Below, piece by piece: positions 23,201 to 33,238 of a DNA stretch of 64,000 nt. The notes beneath the pieces were generated by a model that saw only the letters and a list, made by a program, of their open reading frames with translations, was not told where the DNA came from and ran no database searches. The number at the start of each line of letters is the position of its first letter. Positions within the stretch are counted from its first letter, which is position 1. The DNA lies in NCBI GenBank assembly GCA_031002005.1, contig CM061919.1, positions 14,827,687 through 14,891,686 of the forward strand, read 5' to 3'. The position numbers and the translations under genes are program-made. The stretch is from Vandiemenella viatica. Its lineage: Eukaryota > Arthropoda > Insecta > Orthoptera > Morabidae.

Positions 23201-23543
23201 TCGCTTTACCGCTATTTGTTTCTTCTCCGGATACATCGATTTCTATCAACTTAATTTCAGTCTTCTGGTACTCGTCATTCTCAATTTCCATATTGCCTTC
23301 CTTAAAATCTTCTAGTTTTTCCGCTCTCAATTCTCCACTTGTACTGGTTAATAAAATGTTCTCGTATCTTGTCAGTTCCTCTTCAGCCTCGTTATTAAAT
23401 ACTGTATCATATAGACATATTTCTGGTTGATTCTTCTTTTTCCTCAAGCCTATTTTTTCTTTTTTTACTTGTAATATTTTCGCTGTATTCGGCCTCTTTT
23501 CTGCCTCCGCCGCTGGCGAAGCCTTCTCAGTGGCAGGCACTAG
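20238..23543 (-). CDS. pol: Gypsy pol: protease, reverse transcriptase, RNase H, integrase zinc domain
   Basis: An 1100-residue open frame in the -1 frame relative to the end of gag; it has no ATG at its start and is reached by frameshift at TTTAAAC. Residues count from the GTG at 23540. A charged linker of about 290 residues comes first. The aspartic protease active site is DSGAD at residue 306. The RT runs from about 500 to 740 with KPYPIPFALK, SSLDLTASYWQVP and the catalytic YVDD at 664-667. RNase H begins near 810 with ATDGSHYGLGA (Asp 813) and has ETLAIIW and YTDHKAL. The HHCC zinc domain of integrase (HHHLSYGHFG...CDICQRTK) lies at about 1030-1076. The frame ends in a TGA at 20240-20238, in what should be mid-integrase, so the stop is a mutation. 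All RT and protease active-site residues are intact. Confidence 0.93.
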   Translation of the reverse strand, partial: LVPATEKASPAAEAEKRPNTAKILQVKKEKIGLRKKKNQPEICLYDTVFNNEAEEELTRYENILLTSTSGELRAEKLEDFKEGNMEIENDEYQKTEIKLIEIDVSGEETNSGKASREVIEMTPQQYVKNNRSMRARDSNQRSRNSQCVSTIVTCAKNSLKCAAVTGAINEECGIFLSTKERYGDEESIPTDYGTCKEDVGKLKQSQIYEEEERIDRKSIKWKSKSKLRLDEDLPYSDKQLTDITSTCYSNLNNEANLTARQSQVFSVYNNDPREDLLEEEGILRRKEARTPTVLVKFKSRQVEALIDSGADISCVSENLFQILVNEPDACLHSVQGMTVTVANGGKIKRITQQIRVDGEIGGHRIEIKAFVIPKLTVDLILGVDWLAEKMVKLDWEENSLQFITEGKRVNISYETKMCEEGKEAVQVRVISRGEVQEFVCYDELSEEEVQLSQLLVEKDSEDLMYSQQQLENEEEAQVRVQEIINEFQEIFSDKPGLIKGYQCHFKVKDDTPFTVKPYPIPFALKSKAQEEIDRMLEWGVIERSNSAFVNPLVAVTKADKSIRLVLDARALNKILVTERDHPLPVDDILQKFHGVKYMSSLDLTASYWQVPIDEASRKYTAFRFEGKCFHFRVLPFGLNNAVANFIRALDQVLGRRLRDKIHTYVDDILIIASRTLEEHLETLREVLTALKKGGMTLKIKKCVFLRKRLNFLGHVILPEGITVEDKKVEAINKFPRPTTKTQLKSFLGLCGYYRKFIPGQALNSVHLRDLGKARTPWNWTEGCEEDFNRIKRELSQKIVLAHPDWNLDMCVATDGSHYGLGAQVFQEVNVGGKIEQRTIAFASRMLNQHELSYNTTEKETLAIIWCFQKFRELFLGRKTVIYTDHKALSFLMNCRLVHGRLTRWALLMQEFEFEIRYRPGAENLVADCLSRLPVGLVEGKNNIQPAQEAHIHYIHGVTGENKLVKLLKNMKTLQEQDEVIKEVKEEILKPNYQGKLSKYYCVHRDVVFRRNSEINKDWKLWIPETYVDILINHHHLSYGHFGPGKCHRIIKEHCYFVNMARRIAKLLSTCDICQRTKVDNVLRRGEIKCILPENVLELVAV

Positions 23544-25215
23544 TTTAAACGTCTGGTATTGTCTTCTGAAACCACGGCTACCCTCTGTTCTTCATTTTGC
23601 GGTCGGTAGTTGTGATTCTGGAACCGCCTATGAGATTTTCCTTCCTCTATGTTTTCCTTTTGAATTCCGTCTTGCCGGCATGAGTTTTCCGGTTCTTGCC
23701 GAAAATTTCTATTCCCTTGTCTTCGGTGGTTTTCCCGTCTGAATCCGTTATTTTGAAAATGATTAGTGTTATGTTGTCCCTGGTATCTTGTTCTGTACAC
23801 TCTTTGCTCTTGTACATCTAATCTTCCCAGCATATCTACAGCATCCTTTATGGAGCGTCCTTGTGGCTAGTAAGTATTAGCTGTGTCTGTTCCGGTAACC
23901 TAGCCGCAATCATTCGTACATACTCTTCTTCACTATGAGGCTGGTCTAAGTATCGACAAGATGCATAGCACCGCATGAAGAAATCGGTTTGCGATCCTCT
24001 TCTCGGATCATAACGGTCACCGCACATTAATTCTGATTTTACGGCGATCTGCCGTTCTGCCGACCAGTAAAGATTCAAAAAATCTTCTTTGAACTGCTCA
24101 AAAGATGAAAATTCCTCCTCCAATTGCTCTGCCCACAGTCGAGGTCCTGCTCTTAAATGTTTTATTACCATACTAATTTTCTTCTCCTCACTAGCAGCCA
24201 TAAAAGGTGGAAATTTTTCGAAATTTTTAATAAACTTTACAGGATGGATGCCATTTCGGTCAGAAAATTCTTCCCAATCAATCTTTTCGTCGTAGCATTG
24301 AACAGGAATTACTGTGCCCTTTCCGGTTTCTTGGTATTTACAGAACTCTTCTCTCACTACACCCGGTACTTGTTTTAATACTTCTTGTTTTATAATTAGC
24401 GGAGCCTGTACCTTCATTCTTTCATCCACAAATACGGCAGTTGGCACTTTTAATTTCTCCAACTTCTCATCCAGCTGTTCCACCTCCGCAGTTATCTCTT
24501 TCATCCAAAATTTCACTTCCGCATAGCCCTGTCGGGTACCTTCTTGCAATGTTTGGAACTGTCCTTCGATCGTCTTTATACGGTGGCAGTGACTATCGCT
24601 TTTTTCTTGTAACTGCGCATACTGTTCTTGCAAGGTGTCAGTTTCCCGGCGCAAACTATTAGTTTCACCCTTTAACTCTTGTTTTAAATCGGAAAACTGG
24701 GTTGTTAAGTCCTCTGCTCGCATATTACACAAAGCACGATACTCTTCCATATCCTTACGTAATTCAGCTATTTGGGATTTGTGTTCTTTCAGAGACTTAG
24801 AATGTAATACTTCCGCGTCAGACTTTAGCTCAGCTTTTAGATTATCGAGCTTGGAATCAAAGGTTTGAGTACTTAACTTAAGATCTGAATCTAACTTTTC
24901 AAATTTATCATGGAGGATTTCAGTGCTTGACTTAAGGTCTGAATTTAAATGTTCAAATTTATCATGGAGGATTTCAGTACTTGATTTGAGATCCAAATTT
25001 AAATTTCCAAACTTGGAATTTAAGATCTCAGAATTCGTATTTAAATTTTCCAACTTGGAATTTTGAAACTCAGAATTTGTGTTTAAATTTTCAAACTTGG
25101 AATTTAAGCTTTCAATATTCGTACTCATATCTGACTTTAGTGAGCGCATTTCAGCTCTCAGGATTTCCACCACCTCAGCGAGACTTAGACTACCGTCTCC
25201 TTCCGTACCCGGCAT
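23540..25215 (-). pseudogene. gag: Gypsy gag, with one frame break
   Basis: Structural polyprotein of the particle. The likely start is the ATG at 25215 (MPGTEGDGS); the frame is open further upstream to 25311 but that part is in the leader. The first 456 residues hold a long coiled coil made of repeated units of about 20 residues (for example LKSSTEILHDKFEHLNSD), then a capsid-like part (VKFIKNFEKFPPFM, FKEDFLNLYWSAERQ, MIAARLPEQTQL). It stops at a TAA (23850-23848). The protein continues one frame away (GRSIKDAVDML, then 23833-23540), a basic Arg/Asn/Gln-rich tail. The missing base near 23850-23880 has no slippery sequence, so I take it for a mutation or sequence error. The tail lacks CCHC zinc knuckles, which many Gypsy gags have. 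Confidence 0.85.
23543..23549 (-). promoter_or_regulatory. -1 ribosomal frameshift site TTTAAAC between gag and pol
   Basis: In the gag frame the codons read CGT TTA AAC TAG; the heptamer T TTA AAC fits X XXY YYZ exactly and sits directly before the gag stop (23542-23540). A one-base backward slip gives TTT AAA, then CTA GTG, continuing into pol. I did not work out a downstream pseudoknot. Confidence 0.8.
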
Positions 25216-25311
25216 GATTATAAATTTTACACAGAAAACTGGATCCAAAAAATATTGTAAATTCGCTTCCCGCGAATCAGACAACCAGACCACAACAACG
25301 CCGTTATACAC

Positions 25312-25875
25312 GAAGCGCCAGCTGCTGCAAGCTATCTAGATAAGCATGCCATTTAAAGAAAAAAGGAATCACAAGGTTGCACTATAGGAATAATTACAGG
25401 TGAAATTTAAATAATTGCTTCTGTCATCACAGATGGCAAAGGAGAAGAAAATGTATTGTCGAGTTAGGAGAGAAAAATCTTGTCCGATTTTCTTCCTCGA
25501 TATTTCACAGAAAAAAAGGAAAATTATGAGGAAAAAATTAGGGAAGGATTTAAGCCTTCAAAAACAGCCAAATAAGCAGCGCACAGCGCGTCCTTAGCTT
25601 TCGGAGACTCTGCACGACGATTCTTCTTTCTCCCGCCTTCGTCGTCTCGGCTGCCCAGCTCCGCGCCGAACAATGTAGAATATCTTCCCCGCTGCTCCTT
25701 GACCAGCCGCGCTGCCTTCGTCGAGTGGGAGTTCTTCCGCACCTTTGGGTATTGTCGACACTTGTTTCGATTGTCGTCGTCTTGATATCACTAGTTTTCC
25801 TTTTTTTTCTTTGTGTGTTTTCCTAGGATTTGAGAAAAATTGTCTCTCCTCCTAGTACTAATTTCTACCCCACAG
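25312..25875 (-). other. Leader of the Gypsy element
   Basis: About 560 bp between the primer-binding site and gag. Short frames here (for example 25742-25524) have no recognisable motif. It probably contains packaging and dimerisation signals, which cannot be read from sequence alone. Confidence 0.6.
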
Positions 25876-25893
25876 TCCTGTCACTCGTCGCCA
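25876..25893 (-). promoter_or_regulatory. Primer-binding site of the Gypsy element
   Basis: Directly next to the 5' LTR the minus strand reads TGGCGACGAGTGACAGGA. TGG pairs with the CCA end of a tRNA. Starting TGGCGAC it may pair with an arginine tRNA, as in some insect Gypsy elements; that identity is not verified. Confidence 0.75.
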
Positions 25894-26511
25894 TGTAAGA
25901 CTATTGTCTTTCTTGGGGTTGACATGATACTTACTTACTGTATACCGAACTTCGTGCTTGCTAAAGTTTTAATTACTGACATACAGCACTAGAAGCCGGA
26001 TAGATGAGTTCGTAGTCGCCGCCGGTCGCCAGATAGGGTCCAAACCAGTCCGATAAAAGTGTGAGGATAACTAATTAAGAGAAATCTTCAAGTATTAAGT
26101 AATGAAAATAGGTTCTCCACACATTTATTAGAATAAAGTACACATCGAACCAGTTGGCCACTATCAGAATTTAGATGATAAGGCTATTGAAACTTCGTAA
26201 TCCGTCGATTGCAAGATTCTTAGAAAAAAAGGAAAGTTATTAATCCAAATCAGTCCACACTAAATTACTTTCGATGCCACACTTCACTGTTCTGGTATCT
26301 CAACCCACTGTTCAAATCAATTTAAAACATACGTCGCAATGGTTAAGCTCGTTCATTCTTCTTCTTACTTCTTGCTACACCCGCACAGTTCGTATAGCGT
26401 CTCACATTACGCGACGCGAGCCGTCCGCTACCATACCTCGATAACGACTGACTTTAAACAATGTAGTCATGCGCTCATTTCGGCGCGGCGGAATGCTACT
26501 GTTATGTTACA
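25894..26511 (-). repeat. 5' LTR of the Gypsy element
   Basis: 618 bp, TG...CA, near-identical to 17929-18545. Followed on the plus strand by AGCT, the second copy of the target duplication. Confidence 0.95.
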
Positions 26512-26515
26512 AGCT

Positions 26516-27503
26516 CTACTATTACACTTAAAAAAATAAAAATAAATGTTATCCTAATTGCAATTAGAATGTTGTTAAAGACTTACAGAAATGTTTTGTG
26601 AGGAATTGGATTCAGGTATAAGGTTTTGTAAATTGAGTAAACGTTGCAAAGATGGCGAACTAAGTGTCGAGAATGAGTCGAATTCTCGACGTTAAAATAC
26701 CTAATTCTTTGCCTTTAGAGATTACGTTAGCTACCGGGAAGTCTTTACCAGATTGTGTCGCAATTGATTTCTTTATTGGCAGTAGATTTCTTTATATGGC
26801 TTGAAGAGATAGAACATGGCTTATCTCCTAATTACACGTTACGTGTCTAGAGCAGCCAATGCTGAAGCTGGCTGAATTATTATTCCTGTCCACCTGTCCA
26901 GATTCCTCTGGCGAGAACTACTGTGCATGCGGCGATTGCAGGTCGTGTCACCTCGAACTTCGCGACGGAGGGGTCACATTCTGACCTATGCCATGGCAGG
27001 AACATCGGTCTCTGCGACAATGAACTTAGTTTTGCAATTGTCGACGTTTCTCTCGTGTTAGAGAAACTCTACAAAGTAGTTGTTGTAGTTAGGAGATTAC
27101 ACACTACCGCTGAAACATTTATTACTACAATTAATTTGTCAGACAAAATAATAAAAGAAATTCAAATAAAAGTACCAGACAAGCCCATAATTCTCGAATA
27201 TAAAAATACGTTACGAATCCAATCCCAATTAAGTGTCAATTTTGGAGTATCCCATCCCATGTTCATTTTCCTCATAGGATGGTAATTTGTTTATAGTAAC
27301 TTTGACAGATACTCCGAGATAAAACAGCGTAACATCATAACCATTTCTTTTTCAAATTACTCATTTCATTTCGCTGACTGTATGCCGATTTTTATTAATA
27401 AAACAAAATCATCTAGCAATGTAATTGCTGTATTTGCACATTTTCCAATGATTGGAATTAATCAAAATTCATGGCTTTTCGTGGCAAAACACCTTTACCG
27501 AAT
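26516..27503. other. No gene assigned
   Basis: Contains the longest unexplained plus-strand frame in this part, 26923-27285 (120 codons). It shows no known motif, signal peptide or splice support, and its hydrophobic VVVVV stretch is not a convincing membrane segment. I do not call it a gene. Confidence 0.4.
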
Positions 27504-27685
27504 GTGGTGTTGGCTGACCGGTAAAGCTCTGGTCTAGTATTCTGGAGGGAACAGGTTCTAATCCCCGTTCGGCCATCCATATTGCCGGGATGGATCCTTC
27601 AAAAGGCAATCACCGAATTCCTTCCTGACCACCAGTCCTTTCCAGCATCTTATCCTCGACATCGAAGAAGCGTAAAGCCAGAAGA
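27504..27685 (+). repeat. tRNA-derived SINE, diverged
   Basis: Head GTGTTGGCTGACCGGTAAAG with a diverged box B (GGTTCTAATCCCC), then the family body (GCCGGGATGGATCCTTCAAA, CACCGAATTCCTTCC) and the end GAAGCGTAAAGCCAG. Same family as 4250-4503, with the CCATGGTTTCCC segment deleted. Confidence 0.75.
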
Positions 27686-27689
27686 AATT

Positions 27690-28620
27690 AAATTAAGCAC
27701 GTCAGATGCTACTAAATTTATTAACTATCATCAATTTGTTCTAAAATATATGGAGCTAGAGCCATAAATTTTAAAATAGTCTTTCTGATTATGTTATAAC
27801 AAATTATAAATAAATTTCCGCTAGCTATCTCAGAGAAAGCAGTATCTAAAACAAAAACTTTGATATTTATTCCCTCATTTTTCATAATGAAGCTTCGCAA
27901 AACGGCAAAATAAGTATCGATAAAATAGGTGTAGGAAATCGTTGATTACAAGTTTATGTGTATTCCATTTTTAGGAACAACTCTTCTTGAAAATACGGTA
28001 TAAGTATCGTTATTCCAAGCAATATGCGTTTGTTACTTTAATTATCTTACAGAAAATTGCTTCTCTAGATGAAATTTCCGAGCACACTCCGTACATACTT
28101 TTAACAACTAGAAACACTTCCACCTATTCGTAGATCAATGGGTCCAATAATATTCATTGTATTGATATGAGGATAAGTTTGATGTCATGTAGTACATAAA
28201 TCATTTCCAAGTAGAGAATTAATAATATAATTAATTAATATTATTACCAGTTGACTCTTGTGAAAACTTACCTCAGTGGTGAAATCAGCTTCGATAATCA
28301 GTTTAATTCCGTTTGCAGGACAAGTGGGTTAATTTAGTGACAATACCAAATCACTCGATGAATATCGCTTTAACACGGCTTCGCCAGAAACTTTTCGAAT
28401 TCCCCAAGTTAGATGACACATCCCAATTCATAAAAAAGCAAAATGGGTGGTCTAAAAATTATATTTTTCGTATTTGTTACATGCTATTAGGTGTATTTGT
28501 TCTACATGAACGACTATATATAATAAGTTTGTGCTACTTCTTTATTATTTACAGAAAGTAAAATAAACACAAGAAAATAAATGTAGGTAATTGACGCGTT
28601 AAACAAGTAAAGTAACAAAT
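27690..28620. other. No gene seen; AT-rich
   Basis: AT-rich. A frame at 28313-28561 (82 codons) has no recognised motif. Confidence 0.45.
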
Positions 28621-28621
28621 G

Positions 28622-28735
28622 CATTCCACCGAGCGTGGTGAGTAAGTGGTAGCGCTCTTCCCTCGCATTCTGGAGGTCACTAGTTCGAATCCCCTAGTTC
28701 GAAGCCAGTCAGATTTCGATTTGCTATGGTTTACT
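28622..28735 (+). repeat. SINE head (tRNA-like part)
   Basis: CACCGAGCGTGGTGAGTAAG then box B region TAGTTCGAATCCCC. A short related segment follows (ATTTGCTATGGTTTACTAAA) but the rest of the body is missing. Confidence 0.65.
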
Positions 28736-28739
28736 AAAT

Positions 28740-30060
28740 CAGGGATGAATTTGCTGATTATTAGACAATAATCACTGTGCTTAACTATAGAGCCTTTACT
28801 TACTATAGCGTAGAAATGGGTGTGATCCACATCAGTTTCCCAAAGCACGCAAATTTGATTAGCTTCGTGTAATTTTAGAGCACGATGTCACTATTCCTTG
28901 AATGAACCGGCTTTAACTGATAGCTGGAAGGTATGCGATGTAATTCTCTAAACCGTTCATGACAAAGCGGTATATACTATGTAGATTGGCAAATTACAGC
29001 TTTACTAGGAGCTGGGAAGTTGAACAGAAGCTTATACTAGGGTCATAGAGCTGCCTCGTGCATCGCGATAGAAGCTTACCTTCATCTAGTACTGTCACGT
29101 TACAAAGGTCGCCGCTTGGAGAAAGAAGCTCACACAATGACCCAACGCCCCTGCATATAACACGGTGATTGCGCTCGCGCAGACTCTTTCAGTGAGGGCA
29201 AACGATCCTCGCAGATGGTGAGAGAAGTGACGAATGCCTTAATGGGCACAGTGAATGCGAGTCCTATACGAGGAAATTACGTAAATTAATTTTATTAATA
29301 CAATGGGTAAAAGTCCAGAGAGCCTCTTTGCTACAGTCGCTGACGTTGGAAGTAAAATTATATTCACTGTTCATAATGAGTAATCCATATCTGATGGGTT
29401 TTAACATAAAAGGCGATTGTTAAACTCCTTTAGTGTTGGCATTAAAAGCAATTTAGGAAAACAATTGTGGATAATTGTTATTCGACTGAAGCAATTTTGC
29501 TAGCACTGTAGATCGCCACACATTCTGCATTATGTAGTGCCAGGTTCTCCTATAATATTGCATTTATTGTCCAATTGATTATTTTAATCACTAATGCATT
29601 TCCGACATTTTTATAATTTGTTGTTGAACGATTCTGTCTTTTCAACATTTTCCAAAGAAAAAATTGCTGCGCAAATGGTTGAGGTTATTTTGATGACACT
29701 TGGCACACATCTTTCTTATTGGGTGGCTAAAAATACTGTAGGAATAAATCAACCCCAACCCATCTTCTTGGTGCTACATGTAGTTAGTTGTTAAACACAT
29801 TTAGCAAAGGGAGCTATTGACACGAAATTTGATTCACAGGTACAGTAAATTGAAATCTGTTATGATTTTTAATATTTTTAACTAATAATCTAGCATACTG
29901 TGAAAACTGCGGAACCGATTTTGACAGTATATTCACAGTAACAAACTTATATTCTGACTTAGAAAATTTAAAAGCATATGAATTGACTGAGAATCTGCCG
30001 TACGTCTTACAATGCTACGTCACCTGCCGCCGGAGAGGGAAGTGAAAAAATATGTTATCT
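28740..30060. other. No gene seen
   Basis: Anonymous. 29040-29260 is GC-richer than its surroundings without a recognisable repeat or frame. Confidence 0.45.
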
Positions 30061-30063
30061 CAA

Positions 30064-30253
30064 TTTTTTTTTTTTTTTTTTAACGCCACGTTTAACTTAG
30101 GAACGAAGACTTTCCCGGCGTACGACTGCAATGAAGTCTTCACGGGTGTTGTTTTGTGTTGTGGAAACACGATATTTCGACGACTAGCTAGTTGTCGAAA
30201 TATCGTGTTTCCACAACACAATCCGGCGGTACACCCGTGAAGACTTCATTGCA
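30064..30253 (-). repeat. Palindromic repeat with A-tail (T18 run on plus)
   Basis: A run of 18 T (30064-30081) is followed 45 bp later by a strong palindrome (30127-30253). TGCAATGAAGTCTTCACGGG and GTGTTGTGGAAACACGATAT recur in inverted form around the centre ACTAGCTAGT near 30187. The two arms differ by unmatched inserts (TTGTTTT on the left, about 12 bp on the right). On the minus strand it looks like a retroposed unit with a poly(A) tail; target duplications were not found. Confidence 0.75.
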
Positions 30254-30254
30254 T

Positions 30255-31845
30255 GTTTTACTTATTTCTATAAGATCAAACTAAGGCTTTTCGAATGCGG
30301 TCATGGAAATAGTATGACACATGCTGTTTGTCCTAATGGTCTTCGTCACTGTAGAATGTTGTTGATTAAAAAATTATGGTTAAAACTATACATCCTTCTC
30401 TAATGTAAACCTTAGAATTACAATTACACCTCTTTGTACTGGCGGGTTTGGGATATCTGTCGACCTTTTTAAAAAGTTTTCTTGTTTTTCCTGAAAGGCT
30501 GGGGAGAATTTTGCTCGCACATTTCAAATTTTGAGAATAAAACTACTTTACTGGCAAATGATCCTTGACTATACCAGGCAACGATGAGTAGGCCTACTCT
30601 GATACTCGTGAAAAAATAACTGTGGGCATGGTTCTTAGGTCTGATTGATAAAATGAAGGTGATAAATGACAAAGCAAAACATGAATGAAGAACATTTACA
30701 GAATTTATTTAATTTCACATAAATTTGATATCATAACGTTATTAAATGAATGCAGTTCATTTAATGGATCATTAGTTGATTCTTTGAAAATAATTGATTT
30801 AATTGGAGATTCGAAAACAAGAGTTTTTCTGTCAGTTGTTGCAGATGTGCAGGCAGAGTTCTTTACCGAGTAACTCCGACAGGGGATGTTCTGTGCTGGT
30901 GATACGGCGGCTTGTACTTGCCTCCCTCAGGTCAGTTAGAAGCAGATCTTGCCGTTCACTGGTAATACCTCGTGCTGCAAGCAGTGCAACTTTTACGTGT
31001 CTTCACCCAATGCAACAGGGCGTTAAAACGTAACCGATAAACAACCAGGAACAGACTGTCAGTCCGCCGATCAACAAGTCCCTCACTTGACTCTTTCTTC
31101 TTGACTTGGTATTCCAGTATTCGGTAGCACATAAACATAGAACAGAAACTTTGTAAAACCACGCAGGAATCTGTCTGATTGGCCCAAGATCACCACCGCC
31201 ACTGGTCCTCACCGAAGCTTTTCGTTCCGAATAACGCAACAATTTCTGGCTGTTCATTCTACCGCAAAGCTGAGGACGAAATGTTTAAACATTTAACACA
31301 GTTCCTGCCTCTCATTGGTAACCTTTGCCGACACATTTCGTCTAAGTGTACGTGTCTGAATGACTTTCACTGATTACTGACAACTAAGAGCCCCAGCTAA
31401 AGGTTTAACGCTTTATTGCTCACAATAAATGCTGAATCGATAACACGGACTTTGTGGCAGTTTGGTGCTAGAATTCCTGTTAGTATTTCATTATATATTT
31501 AGTTTTATCAAACCTCAATGTCTCTCAAGAAATTCAACTATTATCCATTAAAGTATTTTACTGCAATAATCCTTGCAACTAAACATGCCTCCAGATAATC
31601 GCAAAAACTTTCTCTTCTTTCTGTTATTCTCTTGGGGCTGGTCTACACGTAACGGCTTTACGGACGTTTTAGTTGAACAGCTAAAAAGTATCAAACAAAA
31701 CATTGTGCATGGACAGCAAAACAAAGACCTTTTATATGATCTGAATGAAGACGGAAGGATTCTAAAAAACAAATGGGCCTGTGAATTCTTTTCCGTGAAA
31801 TCGTTAAGCCACCTAGTCAGCAGGAGGGACATTCGGGATGACGGA
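30255..31845. other. No gene seen
   Basis: Several short frames on both strands without motifs. The frame 31573-32055 runs across a SINE and is not convincing. Confidence 0.45.
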
Positions 31846-31846
31846 G

Positions 31847-31975
31847 ATCAAAACCCGTCCGGCCTTCCTGACTGCAGTTTCCACAGTTCCTCCAGGGAAT
31901 GCGGTGATGGTTCCTTTTATAGGCCACAGCCGACTTCCCTCCCATTTCCTCCCCTTAGATTAGTTCGGCTGAAAA
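31847..31975 (+). repeat. SINE body fragment, no head
   Basis: Diverged copy of the SINE body: CTGCAGTTTCCACAGTTCCT, CTCCAGGGAATGCGG, ATGGTTCCTTTTATAGGCC and GCCGACTTCCCTCCC. Preceded by a box-B-like AAAACCCGTCCGG. Confidence 0.65.
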
Positions 31976-31979
31976 GAGT

Positions 31980-32745
31980 CCCCTGGCTTCACCTGGATGC
32001 CATGAAATTTATAAGAAAATCGTCAAGCACATTGACGCACTTACATCTTGACTGACGCTAGGATATAATCACCTCCCAGCATGTGTGGAACTAAAATAAC
32101 TATTATTTGATTTTTGTTCCCAAAAGCGTTTTTATGCGTCGAACATATCCAGTTTACGACAGTGGACACAGATTTTTTTACGGAATTCGTTTAGCTGAAT
32201 CCTATTTATCTTTGGCTGTGCAAGGACTACAATGATCGAGACAGGAAAAATCAAGCTTTTGCCGTTTTGGTTGATAAATGTGAGGAAACAGATCGTAGAG
32301 CTACAAAGAAAACGGTTACGAAAAAAAAAAATCTAATCGTTCAGTTTTTCGTAAAGGGTTGCTCAATGTTAAGAAGTCACCACGTTCTGTTGCTGGTGCC
32401 GATGGCATTTACAAACTTTCTTTGCGGTATTTCGATATATTTATTTATTTTTTTAAATGATGAAGAAAGTCCATTAAAAGCCATAAGGAATATAGAGGAT
32501 GATTAAAATATTGAGGTATGTTGCTATATAGTGCAAATTAATAGAACTGTGCATAGAATCGTAAGTATAAAATAAAATATATTTATTTAATAGTTATCTA
32601 GTAGAAGTGCTCAATACAAAACAGATAAATAATGAATCACTTCAAAGTTATTTTATTTTACAAAATTCAACTCAAAGAATTATGGCGTTGTCCAGACAGG
32701 GTACTGTTCCATTGTTATTAAAGTAGATATATCTTAAATGTATGT
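31980..32745. other. No gene seen; AT-rich
   Basis: A frame at 32267-32506 includes a hydrophobic stretch (FTNFLCGISIYLFIFL) but has no homology I recognise. Confidence 0.4.
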
Positions 32746-32762
32746 ATCCCACAAAAACAATT

Positions 32763-33238
32763 AATAATAATAATAATTAATTTAATTGCAATGGAGCACA
32801 GGCTCCGGTGGCAATTTCCCTACACCCCTACACCCTTACACCCCTACACCCCTCCACCCCTACACCCCTACACCCCTACACCCCTACACCCCTACACCCC
32901 TACACCACTACACCCCTACACCCCTACACCCCTATCCTGCACCCAGCTACATTTGCTCTCTACAAATTTTATCTTTAAATTCTTTCAACGTTTCCGGTAA
33001 ATTATTCATCATTTCTCTTGGTAACTCATTCCAATCCCTGACACCCTTACCTAAAAAAGAGAATCTTCCCACATCCTTGTGCCTGAAATCGAGTGCCCGT
33101 TTGTGGTCATGGTCATCTTTTCCCTTCCATCTACTACTTTTCATACCTACTCCAATATCTTTCCATGCCTCATCACCAGTATACGCCCTGTACACTTCCA
33201 TGACCCTCCTCCTGTCTTGTAATTCTTGTAAAAATAGG
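32763..33238 (-). mobile_element. 5'-truncated LINE 3' end inside the foldback arm
   Basis: Minus-strand frame 33255-32947 encodes the end of a LINE reverse transcriptase (RRVMEVYRAYTGDEAWKDIG, GVRDWNELPREMMNN, LKEFKDKI). Behind it come the GT-rich form of an 8-bp minisatellite and a (TTA)n tail at 32763-32780. The unsplit right arm of the foldback shows the empty site (ACAATTATTGTAAAAAT), which fixes both junctions to within a few bases. Confidence 0.8.
32818..32935. repeat. 8-bp minisatellite (CCTACACC)n
   Basis: About 118 bp, 14-15 nearly perfect copies of CCTACACC, in the 3' UTR of the LINE fragment. Few variants (CCACTACA, CCCTCCAC) show that the array is recent. Confidence 0.95.

Larger units (their letters stand above)
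17929..26511 (-). mobile_element. Gypsy-type LTR retrotransposon, complete but damaged
   Basis: An 8.58-kb element on the minus strand, with TG...CA LTRs at 25894-26511 (5') and 17929-18545 (3'). The 4-bp target duplication AGCT is at 17925-17928 and 26512-26515. Order from its 5' end: LTR, primer-binding site, about 0.6-kb leader, gag, -1 slippery site, pol (protease, RT, RNase H, integrase), about 0.5-kb 3' noncoding part, polypurine tract, LTR. The order RT-RNase H-integrase defines the Gypsy group. No env frame and no chromodomain were seen. The two LTRs differ at three substitutions and one 1-base indel over about 617 bp, pointing to a recent insertion, yet gag and integrase carry frame breaks and integrase holds a SINE. 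Confidence 0.95.

Noticed and set aside
26923..27285. 120-codon plus-strand frame
   Set aside because: No recognised domain, signal or splice context; kept only as a note in the region entry.
31573..32055. 160-codon plus-strand frame
   Set aside because: Its second half is a SINE body (31847-31975) and the first half has no motif; a chance frame across a repeat boundary.
32818..32935. Telomeric repeat
   Set aside because: Insect telomeres are usually TTAGG; the unit here is CCTACACC and lies inside a LINE fragment.
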